From assembly GCF_035593305.1 (NCBI RefSeq), contig NZ_CP141615.1, forward strand, positions 2,201,722 to 2,265,721: DNA of 64,000 nucleotides, in the 5' to 3' direction. The notes beneath the pieces are model-generated. The model worked only from the letters and a program-made list of their open reading frames with translations, made no database searches and was not told where the DNA came from. The translations under genes and the position numbers were made by a program. Positions 41,666 through 50,613 of this stretch are shown here, piece after piece; within the stretch, counting starts at the first letter, position 1, and every line of letters starts with the position of its first letter. Source of the stretch: Limnochorda sp. L945t. GTDB taxonomy: Bacteria; Bacillota; Limnochordia; Limnochordales; Geochordaceae.

Positions 41666-42787
41666 ATGAAGCGTAGCGTCTTGGTTTCTCTCGTCGGGCT
41701 TTTCGTGCTGGCAGGCGCGGTCACAGCGTCGGCTGCGGCGCCCATCAAGATCGGTCTCAACCTGGAGATGACGGGCGGAGTCGCGGCGTACGGCCAGCAA
41801 GGTTTCGAGGGCATCCAGACTTTGCAGAAGATGATGAAGCTCGAAGTCCTGGGTCGCCCGGTGGAGTTCGTCCTGGTCGACAACAAGTCGGACCGTGTCG
41901 AAAGCGCCAACGCCGCCCAGCGCCTGATCCAGCGTGACCACGTGGCGGCCATCATCGGCCCGATGATCTCGGGCTCGATGCTCGCGGCTGGCCCCGTCGC
42001 GGAGCAGGCGAAGGTACCCATCATCGGCCCCTCCACGACCAACCCTCTCACCACGCAGGGCCGGCAGTTCGTCTTCCGGGCATGCTTCATCGACCCCTTC
42101 CAGGGACAAATCGCCGCACGTTTCGCCTACCAGCAGCTGGGTGTCCGGAGAGCTGCACTGCTGGTGGACGTCGCCCAGGACTATGCAGTGGGCCTGGGTA
42201 ACTTCTTCGCCCGGGAGTTCACCAAGCTCGGCGGCCAGGTGGTGGCCACGCAGTACATGAAGACCGGAGATCAGGACGTCAGCGCCCAGATGACCGCGAT
42301 CAAGGCGGCCAACCCCGACATCCTCTACATGCCCAACTATTACGCCGAGATCGCCATCGCGGCCGTGCAGGCGCGGCAGCTCGGGCTCGACGTACCGATC
42401 CTCGCCGGTGACGGCGCAGACGCCCCCGAACTCATCCAGATCGGCGGCAAGGCGGTCGAGGGCCTCATGCACACCGGTTTCTACCACGTCAAGGCGTTCA
42501 GCAACCCGCTGGCACGCCAGTACGTGGAGACGTACCGCAAGCTGTACAACAAAGAGCCCAACGCCTTCGGCGCCCTGGCGGCCGACTCCGTGCTCATCAT
42601 CCTCGACGCCATCAAGCGGGCCGGTTCGACCAGCCCCGAGGCCATCGCCAAGGCCATGGCTCAGACCAAGGACCTCGAGGTGACCACGGGCACGGTCACG
42701 ATCGAGGACGGTAACGCCATCAAGCCCGTCGTGATCCGTAAGCTGGTCAACGGGCAGTGGGAGTACCTGGCGACGGTCAATCCGTAG
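41666..42787 (+). CDS. Branched-chain amino-acid-type ABC substrate-binding protein
   Basis: This is the receptor of a Liv/Urt-type importer. A signal peptide (SVLVSLVGLFVLAGAVTASA) is followed by PIKIGLNLEMTGGVAAYGQQ, VLVDNKSDRVESANAAQRLI, VAAIIGPMISGSMLAAGPVA, KVPIIGPSTTNPL and ILAGDGADAPELIQIGG, all typical of the Peripla_BP_6 family. The product is about 373 residues. ATG 41666 is used; its SD is weak. It leads a five-gene operon and is separated from the permease genes by a hairpin, a common arrangement giving more receptor than channel. The ligand could be a branched-chain amino acid or another small amide. Confidence 0.92.
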   Translation: MKRSVLVSLVGLFVLAGAVTASAAAPIKIGLNLEMTGGVAAYGQQGFEGIQTLQKMMKLEVLGRPVEFVLVDNKSDRVESANAAQRLIQRDHVAAIIGPMISGSMLAAGPVAEQAKVPIIGPSTTNPLTTQGRQFVFRACFIDPFQGQIAARFAYQQLGVRRAALLVDVAQDYAVGLGNFFAREFTKLGGQVVATQYMKTGDQDVSAQMTAIKAANPDILYMPNYYAEIAIAAVQARQLGLDVPILAGDGADAPELIQIGGKAVEGLMHTGFYHVKAFSNPLARQYVETYRKLYNKEPNAFGALAADSVLIILDAIKRAGSTSPEAIAKAMAQTKDLEVTTGTVTIEDGNAIKPVVIRKLVNGQWEYLATVNP

Positions 42788-42807
42788 TCCCTTTCGCTCA
42801 CCAGGGT

Positions 42808-42843
42808 GGGCGGAGCAGGCACCCGGCCCGGGCCGCTCCGCCC
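42808..42843 (+). promoter_or_regulatory. Intercistronic hairpin between receptor and permease genes
   Basis: GGGCGGAGC (42808-42816) pairs with GCTCCGCCC (42835-42843) just after the binding-protein stop. It probably stabilises the upstream message or causes partial termination. Confidence 0.55.
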
Positions 42844-42871
42844 GGCCACTCTACGGAAAGCGTGCACGCCC

Positions 42872-43765
42872 GTGAACGTAGACGTCTTGGTGCAGCAATT
42901 GCTCAACGGGATCAGTCTGGGCGGGTTGTACAGCTTGCTGGCCGTGGGCTACACGATGGTCTACGGCATCTTGCGCCTCATCAACTTCGCGCACGGCGAT
43001 ATCTTCATGGTCGGGGCCTACGTGGCCTTCTTCCTCGTCGGGATCTACCACCTGCCCTGGTGGATAGCGGCCCCCGGAGCAGCGCTGGCGACGGCTCTTC
43101 TGGGCGTCACCATCGACCGCGCCGCGTACCGTCCCCTGCGTAACGAGCCGCGCATCTCGGTGCTCATCACGGCCGTGGGCGTCTCCTTCCTCATCGAAAA
43201 CCTGGGCCTCGTGATCGTCGGGGGCCGCCCCAAGGGCATGCCGGTGCCCGACCTGATGGGGCGGGCCTACAGCCTGGGCAGCTTCCGGGTGGCGGGAGTG
43301 AGCCTTTGGGTGCCGGCGCTGACCCTGTTACTCGTGGGCGGGCTGTTGGTGCTCGTCTACCGCACCCGGATGGGCATGGCCATGCGAGCCCTCTCCCGCG
43401 ACATCGAGGCGACGCGCCTGATGGGCGTCGACGTGGATCGGGTCATCTCGTACACCTTCGCGGTGGGGTCCATCCTGGCCGCGGCCGGGGGTATCATGTG
43501 GTCGTTCAAATTCCCCCAGGTCAACCCGCTCATGGGGATCTACCCGGGGTGGAAGGCCTTCACCGCCGCGGTGGTGGGCGGCATCGGCAACATCGTGGGC
43601 GCCATGATAGGCGGGTTCATCATCGGCATCGTCGAGATCATGACGGTCGGTTTGATGCCGCAGCTGTCCGGCTACCGCGACGCGTTCGTCTTCGCCATTT
43701 TGATCTTCTTCCTCCTGGTGCGCCCCAGCGGCCTGCTGGGCGAGCCGCTGAAGGAGAAAGTGTAG
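42872..43765 (+). CDS. livH: Branched-chain amino-acid-type ABC permease LivH
   Basis: This is an inner-membrane permease of the importer, about 297 residues and eight helices. It opens with VLVQQLLNGISLGGLYSLLA and VGYTMVYGILRLINFAHGDIF, the LivH signature, and has the coupling segment RALSRDIEATRLMGVDVDRV. GTG 42872 gives the family N-terminus. LivM starts 3 bp after its stop. Confidence 0.93.
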   Translation: MNVDVLVQQLLNGISLGGLYSLLAVGYTMVYGILRLINFAHGDIFMVGAYVAFFLVGIYHLPWWIAAPGAALATALLGVTIDRAAYRPLRNEPRISVLITAVGVSFLIENLGLVIVGGRPKGMPVPDLMGRAYSLGSFRVAGVSLWVPALTLLLVGGLLVLVYRTRMGMAMRALSRDIEATRLMGVDVDRVISYTFAVGSILAAAGGIMWSFKFPQVNPLMGIYPGWKAFTAAVVGGIGNIVGAMIGGFIIGIVEIMTVGLMPQLSGYRDAFVFAILIFFLLVRPSGLLGEPLKEKV

Positions 43766-43768
43766 ACG

Positions 43769-44959
43769 ATGGTTACGCCTGCGCTCACCCAGAAGGTGGC
43801 CGCCCGATCGCTGGCACCCGGGACGCGGCGGATCCTGACCATCGGCTCCCTGTTGCTCCTGGCCCTCATCGTCGCGTACATGGAGCAGCCTTCGTTCAGC
43901 TCCTATTACCGGCGGATCGTCAACGTGGCGTTCATCTACGTCGTGGCCGCGGTCAGCTATAACCTGATCAACGGCATCGCCGGCCAGTTCTCCCTGGGCC
44001 CCAACGGTTTCATGGCCATCGGCGGGTTCACCACCACGTTGCTCATGCTGCCGGTGGCGAGGAAGGCCCAGGTCTTCTTCCTCGAGCCCCTGATCTGGCC
44101 GTTCAACAGCTTCTCCGTCCCCGAGGTGCTCCATGGGTTCTTCGCCCGCCTCATTCCCCACGCCGCCCTGGCCGCCTTCCTCGCGAGCAACCTCGGCTTC
44201 TTGATCTCTCTTGTCGGTGCCGGGCTGGTCGCGGCCTTGGGCGGGCTCATCGTGGGAGCGCCGTCGCTGAGGCTCCGGGGCGATTACCTGGCCATCGCGA
44301 CCTTCGGCTTCGGGGAGATCATCTTCGTGCTGGCCAACAACCTCATTCCCGTCACCAACGGAGCCCTTGGGATCCGGGACATCCCCGAGTACGCCAATCT
44401 CTGGTGGACGGCCGGCGCCGCCGTGATGACCGTCTGGGTCATCCAAAACCTGGTCAACTCCAGCTACGGGCGTGCTCTCAAGGCGATCCGGGAGGACGAG
44501 GTCGCGGCGGAGGCCATGGGGGTGCACGTCTTCACCCACAAGCTCCTGGCCTTCGTCGTGCATGCCTTTTTCGCCGGGGTCGCCGGCGGGCTGCTGGCCG
44601 CGCTCTTGACCACCATCTCCCCCTCCTTGTTCACCTTCTTCATGACCTTCCAGCTGCTCATCATCATCGTGCTCGGCGGGCTGGGAAGCACCACCGGAGC
44701 GGCCGTGACCGCGGTCGTCTACGCCATCCTGCAGGAGGTCCTGCGGGTCGTCGAGGCGCCGATGAGCATCGGGCCGCTCTACATCCCGGGGGTACCGGGG
44801 ATGCGCATGGTCGTCTTCTCGGGCCTGCTGATCGTGCTCATGCTGTTCTACCGCCGGGGGTTGTTCGGGCGGGCCGAGCTGACGTGGGAGGGCCTGCAGG
44901 CCGTGGCGCTCGGCCTGGGTCGCCGTTTCGGGGCTTCGCCCCGGGAGAGGGGACGTTGA
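43769..44959 (+). CDS. livM: Branched-chain amino-acid-type ABC permease LivM
   Basis: This is the second permease, 396 residues. Signature parts are AVSYNLINGIAGQFSLGPNG, LRLRGDYLAIATFGFGEIIF, ALKAIREDEVAAEAMGVHVF and VLGGLGSTTGAAVTAVVYAI. An insertion of about 45 residues near 90-135 (PLIWPFNSFSVPEVLHGFFA) makes it longer than the E. coli-type core. It pairs with LivH to form the channel. ATG 43769 lies just after the livH stop. Confidence 0.92.
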   Translation: MVTPALTQKVAARSLAPGTRRILTIGSLLLLALIVAYMEQPSFSSYYRRIVNVAFIYVVAAVSYNLINGIAGQFSLGPNGFMAIGGFTTTLLMLPVARKAQVFFLEPLIWPFNSFSVPEVLHGFFARLIPHAALAAFLASNLGFLISLVGAGLVAALGGLIVGAPSLRLRGDYLAIATFGFGEIIFVLANNLIPVTNGALGIRDIPEYANLWWTAGAAVMTVWVIQNLVNSSYGRALKAIREDEVAAEAMGVHVFTHKLLAFVVHAFFAGVAGGLLAALLTTISPSLFTFFMTFQLLIIIVLGGLGSTTGAAVTAVVYAILQEVLRVVEAPMSIGPLYIPGVPGMRMVVFSGLLIVLMLFYRRGLFGRAELTWEGLQAVALGLGRRFGASPRERGR

Positions 44960-44960
44960 C

Positions 44961-45739
44961 TTGTCCGCATCCCAACAGGCGTTGCTCCACCTGGAGGACG
45001 TTTCCATCCGCTTCGGGGGCCTGGTAGCGGTCCAGGGGCTGACCCTCTCCGTCCAGGAGGGCGCCATCGCCGGCCTCATCGGGCCCAACGGCGCCGGCAA
45101 GACGACGGTCTTCAACATGATTACCGGCCAGTACGTGCCGACCTCCGGGGCCATCTATTTCGGCGGCCAGGCGATCCACGGCTGGCCGCCGCATCGCGTC
45201 GCCGCCCTGGGTATCGCCCGCACCTTCCAAAACATCCGCCTCTTCCGGGATCTCAGCGTCCTCGAAAACGTGCTGGTCGGGCTCCACCTGCGGCGCAAGA
45301 CCGGCGTCGCAGCGACGCTCTTCGGCACCCTCTCTCGGCGCCGGGAAGAGTCGGCGATGCACGAGGAGGCCCTCGCGCTCCTCGAAAGCGTGGGCCTGCT
45401 GGGGTACCTGCACGAGCGGGCCGGGGCGCTGCCGTACGGCCAGCAACGCCGCCTCGAGATCGCCCGGGCTCTGGCGACCCGCCCGCGCCTTTTGCTGCTC
45501 GACGAGCCCGCCGCCGGCATGAACCCGGAGGAGATGCGGCAGCTGACGGAGTTCGTCCGGCAAGTGCGCGAGCGTCATCGCCTGACGATCCTGCTCATCG
45601 AACACCACATGCAGATGGTGATGGAGATCTGCGAGCAGATCACCGTGCTCGACTACGGGGTCGCGATCGCCGAGGGCCCGCCCCAGCGCATCCAGCAGGA
45701 CCCCCGGGTCATCGCCGCCTATCTGGGTGAGGAGCCGGC

Positions 45740-45743
<4 letters not shown>
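44961..45743 (+). CDS. livG: Branched-chain amino-acid-type ABC ATPase LivG
   Basis: This is an ATPase subunit of 260 residues. Walker A is GPNGAGKTT, the family segment ALGIARTFQNIRLFRDLSVL (Q-loop TFQNIRLF) follows, the signature region is ALPYGQQRRLEIARALATRP, Walker B is LLLLDEPAAGMNP, and the switch is IEHHMQMVM. The start is TTG 44961, one base after the livM stop, with AGAGGGG at 8 nt. Confidence 0.93.
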
Positions 45744-46468
<725 letters not shown>

Positions 46469-46545
46469 CAGGGGCCCCTTCTTGCAGGAGTCCAGGGTCG
46501 CCCACCGAACATCGCCCCCACGAGCGACGGGGGGACGATGCCGCC

Positions 46546-46905
46546 GTGCAGTGGGATCAGGCCCAGGAAGAGCCAACGGGTCGCGCCGAGCTTCCTACCG
46601 TGGTGCTCCGAGGCATGGGCTGGCGCATGGTGGCCATGTACCTCACCAAGCTGGGGGGCGAGGTCATGACGCCTGACCCCTTGGGCTCGGCCCAGAGCCT
46701 CGGGAGCGGCTCGGGGACGTTGTCGGAGCGCCCGGTGCTGGCGGAAGTGTCCGGCAAGGGCTGGAAGGCCCGGCTCCACGAAGAGGTCGAGTTCACGGGT
46801 GCGCTGCGATCCAACCGTGTCGAGGTGCGGCTCTTCGGCGAGCCCGACGCCGTCGAGCACGTGCTGACCGGGCTGCGCCGGATGGCCCTCATGGAAGAGG
46901 CATGA
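46546..46905 (+). CDS. Hypothetical alpha/beta protein downstream of the Liv operon
   Basis: I do not recognise this 119-residue protein. It has no membrane segment. The middle reads VVLRGMGWRMVAMYLTKLGG and the C-terminal half is strand-rich, ending VEVRLFGEPDAVEHVLTGLR, which resembles a small ferredoxin-like or acylphosphatase-type fold. GTG 46546 is the probable start; a GGGGGGA box lies 12 nt upstream. It may be the last gene of the transporter transcript or separate. Confidence 0.55.
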   Translation: MQWDQAQEEPTGRAELPTVVLRGMGWRMVAMYLTKLGGEVMTPDPLGSAQSLGSGSGTLSERPVLAEVSGKGWKARLHEEVEFTGALRSNRVEVRLFGEPDAVEHVLTGLRRMALMEEA

Positions 46906-46974
46906 GGGGCCGTTCGGCGGCGGCCCCCGCCGCACGGGGCCGGCCCGCCGCGCCGTGGATCCCGAGGTGTGGCG

Positions 46975-47199
46975 TCAGCCCGCCTGCTCGTCACCGGCCA
47001 CGGCCGTCGCCCGAGGGCCGGCGGCACACTCGGATTCTTCCACGCTGACCATCAGCTCGCAGACCCGGTCGTCCAGAGAGGCGACCTCCCGCTGGTACGC
47101 GTCCAGCTGCCGCTTGATGACGTCGAGCTCACGCAGCAGCCAGATGTTGGACAAGAGCAGCACGCCCAGCCCGGCCGCAAACAGGAGTTGGATCCACAT
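46975..47199 (-). CDS. Small single-helix membrane protein with coiled coil
   Basis: This 74-residue protein has one transmembrane helix at the start (MWIQLLFAAGLGVLLLSNIW) followed by a heptad-like coiled coil (LRELDVIKRQLDAYQREVAS LDDRV, shown in two parts) and a short acidic tail. No known family is recognisable. ATG 47199 is chosen because GGGAGG lies 10 nt upstream. The layout recalls FtsL/FtsB-like or phage-shock-like small proteins, but nothing specific supports that. It lies between folD and a convergent unknown gene. Confidence 0.6.
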   Translation of the reverse strand: MWIQLLFAAGLGVLLLSNIWLLRELDVIKRQLDAYQREVASLDDRVCELMVSVEESECAAGPRATAVAGDEQAG

Positions 47200-47283
47200 C
47201 CATCCCGTGCCTCCCGTCTCCCCGCGGTCTTGCCCGGGAGGCAACCTTATGTAGCGCCGGCCGCCCTATGCCTGCGAAGTCGT

Positions 47284-48165
47284 TCAAAACGCGTCGTGCG
47301 CCGGCACGCCCAACAGCCCCTCGGCTGCCCGCAGGGTATTGGCCATCAGCATGGCGACCGTCATCGGCCCCACGCCCCCAGGCACCGGCGTCACGTAGCC
47401 AGCGACGCCCAGGGCCGCCTCGAAGTCGACGTCGCCCGTCAGCTTGCCGTCGGCCGTCCGGTTGATCCCCACGTCGATGACCACGGCTCCGGGCTTGATC
47501 CAGTCCCCCTGGATCATCCGGGCCTTGCCCACGGCCGCCACCAGCACGTCCGCCTCGCGGCAGACCGCGGGGAGGTCCCGGGTGCGGGAGTGGCAGATGG
47601 TGACGGTCGCATGCCGGCTCAGCAGGAGCAGGGCCGTCGGCTTGCCGACGATGTTGCTGCGCCCCACGACCACGGCCCTCCGCCCCACCAGGTCGGTGCC
47701 CGTGGAGTCGATGAGCGCCAGGATGCCGGCCGGCGTGCACGGGACGAGCGAGGGGCGGCCCTCCAGCAGCCGCCCCATGTTGGCCGGGTGAAACCCGTCG
47801 ACGTCCTTGCGGGGGTCGATGCGCTCCAGGAAGCCCGACGCCTCCAGGTGGGGCGGGAGCGGCAGCTGCAGGAGGATGCCGTGGACCTCCGGGTCGTCGT
47901 TGAGACGGTCGATGCGATCGGCGAGTTCGCCCGCGGGGGTGTCGGCGGGCAGGTGGTGCACCCAGGACCGCATCCCCAGTTCCTCGCAGGCCTTGCGCTT
48001 GTTTCGGACGTAAACGACCGAGGCCGGGTCGTCCCCCACGAGGAGCACCGCCAGGCCCGGGACCGTGCCGTAGCGCTCCTTCATCGCCGCCAGCCGCCGG
48101 GCGACCCGCTGGCGCACTTCGGAGGCGAGCCGCTTGCCGTCGATGATCTGCGCCGCGCTTGCCAT
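47284..48165 (-). CDS. folD: Methylenetetrahydrofolate dehydrogenase/cyclohydrolase FolD
   Basis: This bifunctional enzyme interconverts 5,10-methylene-, methenyl- and 10-formyl-tetrahydrofolate. The 293-residue product has [20 protein letters not shown] (with catalytic-region Lys following), [47 protein letters not shown] and [19 protein letters not shown], all canonical. ATG 48165 gives the standard N-terminus ([13 protein letters not shown]). It follows glpX on the same strand at 133 bp. Confidence 0.95.
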   Translation of the reverse strand: MASAAQIIDGKRLASEVRQRVARRLAAMKERYGTVPGLAVLLVGDDPASVVYVRNKRKACEELGMRSWVHHLPADTPAGELADRIDRLNDDPEVHGILLQLPLPPHLEASGFLERIDPRKDVDGFHPANMGRLLEGRPSLVPCTPAGILALIDSTGTDLVGRRAVVVGRSNIVGKPTALLLLSRHATVTICHSRTRDLPAVCREADVLVAAVGKARMIQGDWIKPGAVVIDVGINRTADGKLTGDVDFEAALGVAGYVTPVPGGVGPMTVAMLMANTLRAAEGLLGVPAHDAF

Positions 48166-48298
48166 GACGCCACCCTCTCCTCCGACCGCCCCAAACCCAC
48201 CCTGGAAGGCGGCCACGGGCGCGGTTCGAGGGCCGGCGACCCCACTCCTTTCGCCTTGCCACCGGGCTGTGACCTTCGTCGCGGGCCGCACCGGCTCC

Positions 48299-49315
48299 TC
48301 ACGAGGCCGCTTCCGCCTCCGCGGCCGCGATCTCCTGGTTGCGCCGCCGGCTGCGCAACGTCTTGTGCTCCAGGTGGTGGATGGTTTCGATCAGCCGGAC
48401 GGTCTTGGTATGGCCCCGCATCAAGATGGAGTGGGTGCGGGCCGTCCGGTGCGAGTAACGCACGCCGCGCAGCAGATCCCCGTCGGTCACTCCCGTGGCG
48501 GCGAAGATCACCCGATCGGTCGCGATGAGGTCGTCCTGGGTGTAGACCTTCTTGGTGTCAGTGAAGCCCGCCCGGATGGCCTTCTCCTCGTCCTCGGGCG
48601 TCGGGAACCACAGGCGGCACTGGAGCTCGCCCCCCAGGCACTTGAGCGCCGCTGCCGTGAGGACGCCTTCCGGCGCGCCGCCGATGCCGAGCAGCATGTC
48701 GACGCCCGTCCCCTCGAGGGCCGTCGCGATCCCGGCGGCCACGTCGCCGTCGGAGATGAGCTTGATCCGGGCTCCTACCTCCCGGACCTCCTGGATGAGC
48801 CGGGCGTGGCGCGGCCGGTCCAGGATGACCACGGTGAGCTCGTTGACCCGCCGCCCCAACACGGCCGCCACGACCCTCAGGTTTTCCCTCACGGTCGCGT
48901 GGATGTCGATGTGGCCGGCCGCCTGGGGGCCAACGGCGATCTTCTCCATGTAGAAGGCAGGCAGGCCCAGGATGGTGCCGCGCTCGGCGGCCACCAGCAC
49001 CGACATGGCGTTGGGCAGCCCGTTGGCCACGAGGCGGGTCCCCTCCAGGGGATCCACGGCGATGTCGACCTCGGGGCCGTCGCCCGTCCCGACCTTCTCC
49101 CCCACGTAGAGCATGGGGGCCTTGTCTTTCTCTCCCTCGCCGATGATCACGGTCCCCTGGACCCGCACCAGGTCCAGCATGCCCCGCATCCCGTCCACGG
49201 CCGCATCGTCGGCGGCCTCCTTGTCCCCCTTGCCCATCCAGGGAGCCGCTCGAAGCGCGGCCGTCTCCGTCACCCGGAGGAAATCCAGCATGACCTCGCG
49301 CTCGCGATCTTGCAT
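48299..49315 (-). CDS. glpX: Class II fructose-1,6-bisphosphatase GlpX
   Basis: This enzyme hydrolyses fructose 1,6-bisphosphate to fructose 6-phosphate in gluconeogenesis. The protein (338 residues) shows [58 protein letters not shown] and [20 protein letters not shown], the lithium-sensitive phosphatase motifs with the metal-binding Asp and Glu residues. ATG 49315 is chosen because GGAGGT stands just upstream. A basic/Glu-Ala-rich tail ends it. Confidence 0.94.
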   Translation of the reverse strand: MQDREREVMLDFLRVTETAALRAAPWMGKGDKEAADDAAVDGMRGMLDLVRVQGTVIIGEGEKDKAPMLYVGEKVGTGDGPEVDIAVDPLEGTRLVANGLPNAMSVLVAAERGTILGLPAFYMEKIAVGPQAAGHIDIHATVRENLRVVAAVLGRRVNELTVVILDRPRHARLIQEVREVGARIKLISDGDVAAGIATALEGTGVDMLLGIGGAPEGVLTAAALKCLGGELQCRLWFPTPEDEEKAIRAGFTDTKKVYTQDDLIATDRVIFAATGVTDGDLLRGVRYSHRTARTHSILMRGHTKTVRLIETIHHLEHKTLRSRRRNQEIAAAEAEAAS

Positions 49316-49497
49316 CCAGGACCTCCACCCTCCCCGGCCGCGCACCGGCCGCCCGCCGGCGCCGCGCCCGGCCGGTGTAATCGCTTAAGCAGCAGCGTAT
49401 TCGCTTTCCAGGCTCGGCACCCTTTGCGAATGCTAACCAGCAAGCCGAAGAGGGGGAAAGCGGGCGGTGCTGTGGGGCCACGCAGGACCAGCAAAAG

Positions 49498-49572
<75 letters not shown>

Positions 49573-49590
49573 ACCGTTGCTGCGAGGGTG

Positions 49591-49619
49591 ATTATACCCT
49601 CCCGGAAGCCCTGAAGCAA
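49591..49619 (-). promoter_or_regulatory. Promoter of tRNA-Arg
   Basis: On the minus strand TTGCTT (49619-49614) and TATAAT (49596-49591) are spaced by 17 bp, ending 18 bp before the tRNA 5' end. Confidence 0.75.
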
Positions 49620-49676
49620 CCGCGCCCGGCAGGCGTCGCGGCCGGTTCCCGGCCGGTGGGAGTCCCCGTGCGCGCT

Positions 49677-50384
49677 TCACCCACCGGGGGGCTCCCGTTC
49701 CTGGACGAACAGCTGGCCCTCGGAGTCCAGCGAGGCGTACAGGACCTCCTTGGGGTCGTGGATGCCCCGTTGCTCGAGGCTCTTCTTGAGCCACGTGATG
49801 TCGAGCCCCGCCGCCGCCAGCGCCCGGTAGTCGATGCGGCCGTCGTTGATGAGCGGGATGGGCAGCCCCTCGTACGACGTGGAGATCCCCAGGTCGGACG
49901 GGCGTACCGGCCGCTTTTGCGATTTGGGGATGACGCTGAGCTGGCCGTTGGTCTCGAGGATGGCCACCTCCACGTCGCTGATGTTGGGCAGGTTTTTCTG
50001 GCGCAGCTGCTCCATGAGGTCGTCGACGCCGTAGCGCAGCCGGCGCAGTTCCTGCTCGACGATGCGGCCGTCCTTCACGACGATGCTGGGGGTGCCGGCG
50101 ATGATGTTGCGGGCGGTGGTGCTCTTCAGGGACGCCCACGACATCAGCAGCTGCGTGACGAGCAGCGTGAAGATGGGAACGGCACCCTCCACCACCGACA
50201 CGTTGGAGTTTTCGATGGGCAGCGCTGCCAGCTCTGCCAGCATGATGGTGAGCACGAGATCCCACGGAGAAAGCGTCCCGATCTCCCGCTTCCCCATGAC
50301 CCGGACGACGACCAGCAACAAGATGTAGAAGAAGAAGGTCTTGGCCGCCAGCGACAGAGGATGCAGCCAGGCGTGCTGTGGCAA
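49677..50384 (-). CDS. DUF421 membrane protein (YetF/YcaP family)
   Basis: This 235-residue protein has three N-terminal helices (TFFFYILLLVVVRVMGKREI, DLVLTIMLAELAALPI, FTLLVTQLLMSW) and a cytoplasmic DUF421 domain with TPSIVVKDGRIVEQELRRLR and DDLMEQLRQKNLPNISDVEV. The RVMGKREIG and SVIPKSQKRPV segments are diagnostic. Homologues are linked to spore germination or stress but their function is unknown. TTG 50384 is chosen because AGGTGAT lies about 6-8 nt upstream. It is divergent from the metal ATPase gene. Confidence 0.87.
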   Translation of the reverse strand: MPQHAWLHPLSLAAKTFFFYILLLVVVRVMGKREIGTLSPWDLVLTIMLAELAALPIENSNVSVVEGAVPIFTLLVTQLLMSWASLKSTTARNIIAGTPSIVVKDGRIVEQELRRLRYGVDDLMEQLRQKNLPNISDVEVAILETNGQLSVIPKSQKRPVRPSDLGISTSYEGLPIPLINDGRIDYRALAAAGLDITWLKKSLEQRGIHDPKEVLYASLDSEGQLFVQEREPPGG

Positions 50385-50485
50385 GCCCGCATCACCTACG
50401 ACGTGGGACGGATGGGACCTCTGGTATTGTGCCGCGGCGCCTCGGCACGTCATGCGCCGGGCGGAGCGCGCATAGACATCGGCGC

Positions 50486-50515
50486 TTGACTGTGCGCGTC
50501 GCCCGGCGATATATA
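50486..50515 (+). promoter_or_regulatory. Promoter of the P1B-type ATPase gene
   Basis: TTGACT (50486-50491) and TATATA (50510-50515, running on into TATAAT) are spaced by 18 bp. The operator described next begins at the base after the -10 box. Confidence 0.75.
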
Positions 50516-50540
50516 ATCCGTACGGATAGCTACTATCCGT
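50516..50540. promoter_or_regulatory. Metal-ATPase operator made of three ATCCGT half-sites
   Basis: ATCCGTACGGAT (50516-50527) is a perfect palindrome, and its right half is shared with a second inverted repeat, CGGATAG-CTA-CTATCCG (50523-50539). The three half-sites sit over the expected transcription start, so a bound dimer or pair of dimers would block initiation. A metal-sensing repressor (ArsR, Fur-like or CsoR type) is the likely reader; none is encoded nearby. Confidence 0.7.
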
Positions 50541-50613
50541 TGAGAACCTCTCGCAACAATAAACCTGGTTAAGGGTTCAGGGCGCACGCGCTCTGCCCCA
50601 GAAAGGAGCCTCC

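Noticed and set aside
43328-45154. 608-codon leftward frame opposite livH/livM
   Set aside because: Extremely charged low-complexity product lying over two conserved permease genes; no SD.
49380-49440. Possible sigma-54 promoter (GGCAC..TTTGC) upstream of glpX
   Set aside because: The GG and GC elements are two bases too close for a -24/-12 promoter.
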